Below are positions 57,650-64,000 of a stretch of DNA of 64,000 bases, in pieces (position 1 is the first letter of the stretch; the number at the start of each line of letters is the position of its first letter). The notes below the pieces were generated by a model that saw nothing but the letters and a program-made list of their open reading frames with translations, made no database searches and was not told where the DNA came from. The position numbers and the translations under genes are program-made. The stretch comes from Pleurodeles waltl (taxonomy: Eukaryota > Chordata > Amphibia > Caudata > Salamandridae): positions 1,317,949,324-1,318,013,323 of the forward strand of contig NC_090444.1 in the NCBI RefSeq assembly GCF_031143425.1. Reading direction: 5' to 3'.

Positions 57650-60249
57650 CTACTGACTGGTCAGAACAGGCTTCTTCACATTTTGTGGCCCTGGTGCTGC
57701 AACAGGAAGTCAGACAACTGACTCTTGGTGTTCACCTCTTATGTCTGGGTCCCAGAAGTGACTTTTCCATTAGCTAGCCACAACAGGCACAGTCCTCTTT
57801 TTGCTAGCCCAAAGATAAGCTGGTGCAGTCCAGCGATTAGTGCAGCCTTTCTTGCCAGGTCCAGGGAACAGCAGGGCAGTGCTTCTTCAGTCCTCTCATC
57901 AGTCCAGATGTGATCTGCAGTCCAGGTGCCAGGGGTGCCATGTCTATGCCCAGAAAATGCCCTTGGGGGATATGGTGGTCACTAGCCAATAACTAGTAGG
58001 AGCTTTCTAACCTCTTGACAACTTCCTTTGAAGTGTGGGATCAAGCCATCCCAGAGTGTACTATTCTGCCCAGTCCCAAGATGGCAGAACCCTCTCTCAG
58101 TGTGTGGAGCTTGGTTGGGTACCCTTCTACTGAAAAATCAGTTTGGCAACTCATTTCTCCTCTCTGACATTGAAATCAACCTGTCTACCTCAACAAAAGA
58201 GCAGCCCCGCTTGTGTGTGTTCACCATTTGCCCTTCATAACAGGCTTCCCCTTTGAAGCTTGGCTTTTGGGATCACACCCTGTGTGGCTTCCTGTCAGGA
58301 AGAGGTAATACCTTTTCCAATGGCAGGCCTCTATTGTTGTTTCTCCTGGGAGACGTTCACACTTCTCTCTGGAAGGGAAGACGGCTGTTTGGTGGCCAAA
58401 ATCTGCAAGTGGCCACAGGAAGATTTGGGCAACAGAGGGGCAACATTCTAAAGGTTGCATTTCTTTAAAAAATGCATTAAATTTGACTAGGGCATCAAGT
58501 CGGGTTTAATGAAATGATCATTTTGATACCTTGAAGAATCATATTTAGTAGTCCCATTTAGAAATTAGCACAGCTGAGTTGTCAGCATGTAGCCCTGTAC
58601 TCGCTAATTTGGTTGCTAACATTTCTGCAGTAAGAAAGAGAATTTGTTTTTTTACTGTTACCTGTCCTACTTTATAATAAATCCTACCCTGCCTTAGGAG
58701 CCAATAGGCTTGATGTAGGCGTGATTTATTTGTATTAAAGAGGGAGGTTTAGGCCTTGCGATTTGCTTCAATGGCAAAGTAAGGTTAGCAGTTTTAAACT
58801 GGTCTTCCTGTCTGCCTTAGCAGGCTGGGAGACATCTTTTCATATTGTCACATCTAGGGTTGTACAATAGGTGCTGCAACCATGGTGGGACATTGTAACT
58901 TACAGGCCCTGGATATCATAGGTACCATATGGTAAGGACTTATAATTAAGTAAAGTTTTACCAATTGGGCGTAAGCCAATACGTCATACACTTTGTCAGG
59001 CCTGGACACTGGCACTGAGGCCTGGTTAGCCAGCCTCAGGCCACTCTCAGAGTGAAAAAAAAAGTCCAAAACTTTGGGGGTATATATGCAAAAACAGACA
59101 TTTATTTTCATCTATTCTGTTTTACCGACTGCCACCCCAACTTTGTTCCAGTCCATTCCATGGCAAGTAACACCATCTATGCCGGTCAGTTGCCCCAGAC
59201 ATCCTACTTTCCAGCAGGTCTCTGACTGGCACAGTGCAAATGTAGACTGAGTTTCTGTCACTAGCCAAATTAAGAGGTATGTTCCCTATGCTACTTTGAT
59301 GCTGCTGGTTGGAGGTTTTCTTTTTCATTTGAGTCAATGGTACGATTGTCCTTTGCTGTTTGTTCTATTTTTGGTGATCCTAAAGGTTGCAGTTAGGCAG
59401 ATGCATATTGAACCTGCCCATTTTTTTTACAGCATCCTGTGTACTTGGCCTCCTCTGGAAACCTCTCCTCTGCTTTTTTTCTGGAGTAGCATCTGGGCCA
59501 GTGGGCTGCTTTTGTGCTTGTTGCTCATCTCTCTGCAGGTGGGTTCTTGGCTTTGTTTATCTACTGCTGGCCACAATCTACTATTACTTCTTCAAAAGTC
59601 ACATCTAAGCTGTTCCTGGAATGTAGTTACTCTTACTTCCTCTACTACTCGGGGATGTGTCAGGCACCACTTCTGGGTCAAGTGTGGATTTACTCCTTCT
59701 TCTTCTTCTATTTCTGGGCCATTTTATCTTTGTGAATGGGATGTTTGGGCAAGTTTGTGCCATGAGGCATGTCCATAGATATGGCTTACTGCCTATGGCT
59801 TGGTGGGCCAAGGGGAGCTACTCCAAACCCTCTCATAGATTTTCAGAGAGAGTCAGGATTTTTTGGGAGTAAGGCTTTGCATGAGAGGAGAATGCACAGC
59901 ACAATGGAGCTACAATGATTAACTACATTTCCCAGCAATCGCTTGAATTTGCAGATGGTAGTGGCCATCTTGGATTATCAGATATGACTTCCATCATGTT
60001 TGTAAGCCACCTTAGGCAACCATGCTGGAATATTGTTGCAGCCAGGACGTTTGGTATGCAGCTTCAGGATTTAGCTTTGCAAAGAACAGTTACTTCCATT
60101 GTAGTTTGGTGAAGGACATTCTGAAAACCAAGTTGTGTTGCGAAACCATACTTTAAACTATCCTTTGAACTTTAAAGCTATTAAGCTATTTTTCAACATT
60201 TAAGTTTTAATGTCATTAAGGACTGTATAGATTGCTGCATTAAAACATA
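57650..60249. other. Unclassified region, possible LTR of Gmr1-2
   Basis: By position, 57650 to about 59100 should contain the leader and 5' LTR of the minus-strand Gmr1-2. I could not find TGTTAG/CTAACA edges or a second copy to confirm it. 59100-60249 has no recognised gene. Confidence 0.3.
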
Positions 60250-60915
60250 GGTTGAGGGGGGCGTGGCCATGATGGTGGCGTGAGTGGACGCATCTCGGAG
60301 CGCTCCGCTGCCTGGGCCTGGAGAAATAGCACAGCGGCCTGGGCCCCCATGCTTTGATAGCCCCTGAGGGCTCCAGGGCGTTGCTGCGATCCGGGGAACC
60401 AAGCGGAGTGGTCCGGTGCTGGGGCGGAGCCGCCAGAGAGGCCCAAGACACACGCTGGTGGCGCAGGCTGCCGGGCCGGACCTCCGGCCCTCAAGCGGCG
60501 GGGCGGGGCGAGGCTCTGGCGAGGAGACTTGGGTCCGGGGGCGATAGTGAGGAGCGGCCCGGAGGCCGGGAGCTGGCGGCACGCATCGGGCCGTGGAGGT
60601 AAGGGGACAAGGGGAAGAGTAGGTAGCGCAGGGCTGTGTTGCGCAGCTCTGGCCCGCGGCCCTCCGAGAGACTGACGGCCCCGGGTGAGGGCCCTGAGAG
60701 GACCTGACAAGGACGAGCGGGGAATGCTGGGCCTTCCTGCCCCTTTTTGAAGCTGCTGGCCTGCGGCCCCGGGGAACAGGGAGTGAAGCACAGCAGGAGA
60801 AGAGGGCTCGGCAGGCTCGGTCGGCCCGTAGCGGTGCATAATACTAGGGCGCAACGGGGTGGATGCCCACACACGGGAGTCGGAGTGGGAGCCTTACTGT
60901 GAGATCTGAGGGGCA

Positions 60916-61710
60916 ATGGCCTCCACAAAACCAAGAGAGATCAGTCAGTCTGAGAGATACAGATGGGATCCCACCCATCGCAGGGCAGACACGCTGATGC
61001 TGCTGCCGAGACGCAGGGGCTTGCAGAAAAGGGAGATGCGGAGGACGACGGGGCGGCGCTGGCCATTTCCTCACCTCCTTGTTTGGCTCCCTGAGTATGT
61101 ATCTTCAAGAGCTATGAAAGGATTTCTCCCAGGAGATGCGTGAGCTACGCGCTGATCTCACCTCGTTAGGGGAAGGGTGTCCAGCATAGAGAACAATGAT
61201 ATTTCCAGAGGTGATGAAGTCGAACAACTTCAACAGGAGATTATTTGCCTGCGCGAACAACAGGAACAATTGCAGATCGCAACCGAGGACCTGGAAAATC
61301 GCTCCCGACGCCATAACATATGCATTAGAGGGGTTCTCCGTGGGGCTGAGGGAGACGTCATCAGAGAGTATGTAACAGCTTTGTTTCGCTCACTCCTAGG
61401 CCCAGAAAGTAAGCAAGAGATCATATTGGACCGAGTCCACAGAGCAGGTCAGCCGAGGGCACTGGGGCGTGCCCCCCGACATCCTAGCGTTTGTCCACAA
61501 CTTTATGACCAAAGAAGGTATCCTCCAAAAGGCGTGAAATCTACCCCAGACCCAGTTTAGGGGGCACACCTTACAGCTCTATCAGGACCTCTCTTTGCTT
61601 ACACTGTAGAGGTGTAGGGATCTCAAGCCCATCACAGACTATTTCCAGGCCAAATCCACACCTCACAATTGGGGTCACCCCTTCCGTCTTGTATTCAGAT
61701 GGGGAGACCA
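60916..61710 (+). pseudogene. L1-type ORF1 protein
   Basis: ATG 60916. The frame stops at 61141 and resumes after an indel. A coiled coil (EVEQLQQEIICLREQQEQLQ, 61207-61266), the RRM entry NRSRRHNICIRGV (61297-61335) and a C-terminal domain (FMTKEGILQKA near 61500; then DLKPITDYFQAK and WGHPFRLVFRWG near 61620-61700) match the L1 ORF1 layout. It normally trimerises and binds L1 RNA. Confidence 0.78.
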
Positions 61711-62279
61711 GACGTGACAGGTGAAATCGCTTCAGGAGGCCCGATGGATCCTAAAGCTGGAGGAGATGGAGCAAAGGGCGAACTCCCCTGGGGGGGCCCC
61801 CGAAAGCCACCCTGGATGGTGACGAAAGGAACGGAAACGGAGCCCGCCGCCACCGTCTTCCATGGAGAGAGCTCTTGAGAGACAATTTGTATTGAACAGC
61901 GTTGCCACCGGTGCCAGCCCATAGCCACTGCCTGCTGCTGGAAGCTGATGGGAACGCCCGTGGGCCGCCGTGGGAGCCTGGAGTGGACAGGTGTTGGAGT
62001 GGTGCCTGGGCGGCGGGGCCTCTGGATGCCGCATTTAGACCCAGAGAGATGTTGCCGAACTCTGCTCGAAACCTCGCCTTTTTTTGGACTCTTTATAGAG
62101 GGCTTGACTGTTGTCAGATGAGCACCTGTTGTGCTTTTTTGTTAGCAACACTATGCTCCCCCCGCATGAATCACATTTTGTTGCAGAGGCCTCTAAACCC
62201 CCATGCGCACATCCCATCCAGGGCTGCTCCAAGCCCAGCTTACTCACAGGGTGGGGATGCCACTGCTCTATACCCCACA

Positions 62280-64000
62280 TTCATACACTTGACATTTGAG
62301 TGCCTAAGCCTCAATGTCCGGGGCCTTAGTAATCCCTTGAAAAGTCTGGCGATTCTCTCTTATCTTGAGCGATCAGAAAGCCATATTTGCCTACTACTGG
62401 AGACACACCTGCTGGCCAAAGACACATATTGAATGTGCTCCAAATGGTTTCCCCAACAGTACTGGTCTTCAGCTCCCACTAAACATGGGGGGGGTGGCGA
62501 TTTTGGTTTCTAAAGCATTCCCTGGGGAATTCAGCGCTATGATTCATGAGATTAAGGGCAGGTTCCTGGCCTACAGAGTGCGAATAGATTAATTCCATTT
62601 CACAATAGCCAACATTTATGCACCTAACACTCAACAAGAACCATTCATGAAACAGGCTCTATCTTCAACACTCATTACCCCCGATAGAGCTATACTTGTG
62701 GGTGGTGACTTCAACCTTGCTATGGACAATGATCTTGACCAATAAGGGCAACAACACTGGCAGACGGGGGCTTTTACTCCTGCTGGTCTGAGGTGGCTTG
62801 CAGACTGCGATCTAGAGGATATATGGCGGAAGGCTCATCCGAACCTCCGAGACTACTCGTTTTACTCGGCTGCCACAAAGACTTACACACGCATAGATTA
62901 TTTTCTGGCCTCTTCTGAGTTCCGATCCTGGGTCCAGGGGACAACGATAGAGCCCCGATCTCTAGGGGACCATGCTCCTATAACTTTTAGCAGCCCAATT
63001 CAACCTCAGCCGAACCCCGAGTTCTGGCTGGCGTTTTAGGGACATGATCTTGCGGTCTTGGGGTGCTGTAGATGCAGTGCGACAGTCGATCATAGACTAC
63101 CTTAGTCGGAATGATAATGGGCTAACCTGTCTGGAGACACTCTGGGAGGCGCCCAAGGCAGTCATACGCGGAGCGGTGATTTCGACTTAGGCAAAAGAAA
63201 ACAAGGCCCGGAGGGACCAGAGAGCAATGTTAGAGCAGAGGGTGGCTGCACTGGAGCGCTCTCACAAACACACAGGAGCTCCTAGAGTTTGGAGGGAACT
63301 AGAGAAAATTCACCTTCAGCTGAAAAGATTGGACTGGGATCGGGCAGAGTAAGCTATAGCACGGCTCAAACATAAATATTACATGGGGGCAACCGCTGCT
63401 GGAAACTTCTTGTCCACAAATTAAGGGCACAGCGCCACGCTTGTACCATCAAGATGGTGCGCTCCCCCTCCCAAGGTGAGGCGCGTACTGATACGCAAAT
63501 TGCGGAAGCATTTTCTGAATTTTACAGGGACCTATACGCGGCAGACAATGCGATCGCCCTCGATCCCTTCCCGTACCTCACTGACTGCACAATCACCCCA
63601 CTCAGGGAAAAGGATGCAGCTCTCCTTGACAAGCCAATCAGGATAGAAGAAGTGATATTGGCTATTTCCCGCCTTACGGTAGGGAAGTCGCCTGGCCCGG
63701 ATGGCTACACCCCCCCTTTTCTATAAAACATTCTGTCCTGAGCTGGCCCCAATACTCACACGACTCTTCAACTCTTTCACAGAGACCAAAACTCTTGCTC
63801 CCAGCATGCTCAATGTGATCATCACGGTAATCCACAAACCTGGGAAGTACACGGAGGAATGTGGATCACACCGACCCATCTCACTTTTAAATAAAGATGC
63901 GAAGCTGTTCAGTGGCATCCTAGCACAATGCCTCAACCCTTATTTTCCCACGCTTATTGACCCGGATCAGGCGGATTTTATACCCCATTGACAATGTGGG
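62280..64000 (+). pseudogene. L1-type ORF2 endonuclease and RT (partial)
   Basis: Endonuclease: LSLNVRGLSNPLKSLAILSY (62305 on), LLLETHLL with the catalytic Glu, GGDFNLAMDNDLDQ (62703), RIDYFLASSEF (62893), SLGDHAPITF (62961). The RT starts with FSEFYRDLYAAD (63514), GKSPGPDGYT (63682), HKPGK, HRPISLLNKDAKLF and DPDQADFIP near the edge. Stops near 62430 and 62590 and several frameshifts. The catalytic RT box lies outside the window. Confidence 0.85.

Larger units (their letters stand above)
49650..57650 (-). mobile_element. Gmr1-2: second Gmr1-type Ty3/gypsy element, split by two insertions
   Basis: Reading on -: gag (about 57330-56290), protease remnant (about 56090-55726), integrase (55625-53603), RT (53517-53127, continuing 49958-49650). 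It is truncated after PKIKTILAWEASKTQ, before RNase H, so no 3' LTR is seen. A LINE (49959-53126) splits the RT and a Harbinger relative (53982-54904) splits the integrase. Both junctions restore gypsy reading when the insert is removed. The right limit, including any 5' LTR, is not fixed. Confidence 0.82.
60250..64000 (+). mobile_element. L1/Tx1-like LINE, continues past the right edge
   Basis: 5' UTR from about 60250 (GAGGGGGGCGTGGCC), GC-rich. ORF1 is damaged (60916 to about 61710). ORF2 endonuclease runs from about 62280 and RT from 63454 to the edge. The 5' end appears near complete, so the copy may be full length, but stops and indels are frequent. Confidence 0.85.

Noticed and set aside
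59296..59778. 160-codon hydrophobic plus-strand frame resembling a membrane protein
   Set aside because: Low-complexity T/C-rich DNA, no family motif, no splice or polyadenylation context. Kept only as unclassified sequence.
60193..60934. Long Pro/Arg-rich minus-strand frames
   Set aside because: Antisense of the GC-rich 5' UTR of the L1/Tx1-like LINE.

Overview
This window is eukaryotic repeat DNA with no host gene that I can recognise. It shows spliced transposon genes with GT-AG introns, hundreds of bases of A/T microsatellite, L1-like and L2/CR1-like LINEs, a Penelope-like element, Ty3/gypsy elements and several Harbinger elements, all nested at very low gene density. The protein families and terminal motifs resemble those of giant salamander genomes (newt, e.g. 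Pleurodeles, or axolotl). That placement rests on my recognition of the families, not on a database search.

Layout. (1) Positions 1-6728: right part of a Harbinger element (Harbinger-1) with a HARBI1-like transposase on + and two different Myb/SANT-like genes on -, all damaged. (2) 6905-7351: an ~80-bp minisatellite, which resumes at 34305. Between the two halves lies one 27-kb nested insertion. Its shell is a Ty3/gypsy element (Gmr1-1, 7352-34304, TSD GGGTC). Its pol order is protease-integrase-RT-RNase H, as in the Gmr1 group. Its 3' LTR is split by a 182-bp MITE and by an 18.4-kb Harbinger element (Harbinger-2, 14471-32842, TSD CTG). Harbinger-2 holds a spliced transposase, a spliced small-protein gene (gene X) and a spliced Myb-like gene. 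It has itself received a LINE fragment, a MITE and a near-complete Penelope-like element (24327-28615) with 709-bp inverted arms that each contain a hammerhead-like motif. (3) 34305-40603: minisatellite, dispersed repeats and TA microsatellites. (4) 40604-46371: a young conventional-order Ty3/gypsy element (Gypsy-3, TSD ATCCG, LTRs differing by one substitution and two small indels). (5) 46372-49640: nothing recognised. (6) 49650 to about 57650: a second Gmr1-type element on -, also in integrase-before-RT order, broken by an L2/CR1-type LINE and by a 923-bp non-autonomous Harbinger-2 relative. (7) About 60250 to the right edge: the 5' part of an L1/Tx1-like LINE.

How the parts work together. 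The autonomous pieces are selfish elements. Harbinger transposases cut and paste DNA and need a Myb-like partner for nuclear import and end binding. The gypsy elements and LINEs copy through RNA. The Penelope-like element has an RT and a GIY-YIG nuclease. Almost every coding copy carries a stop or frameshift. The most notable point is that both Harbinger elements carry the same kind of three-gene set: transposase, a convergent Myb-like gene, and a further DNA-binding-like gene.
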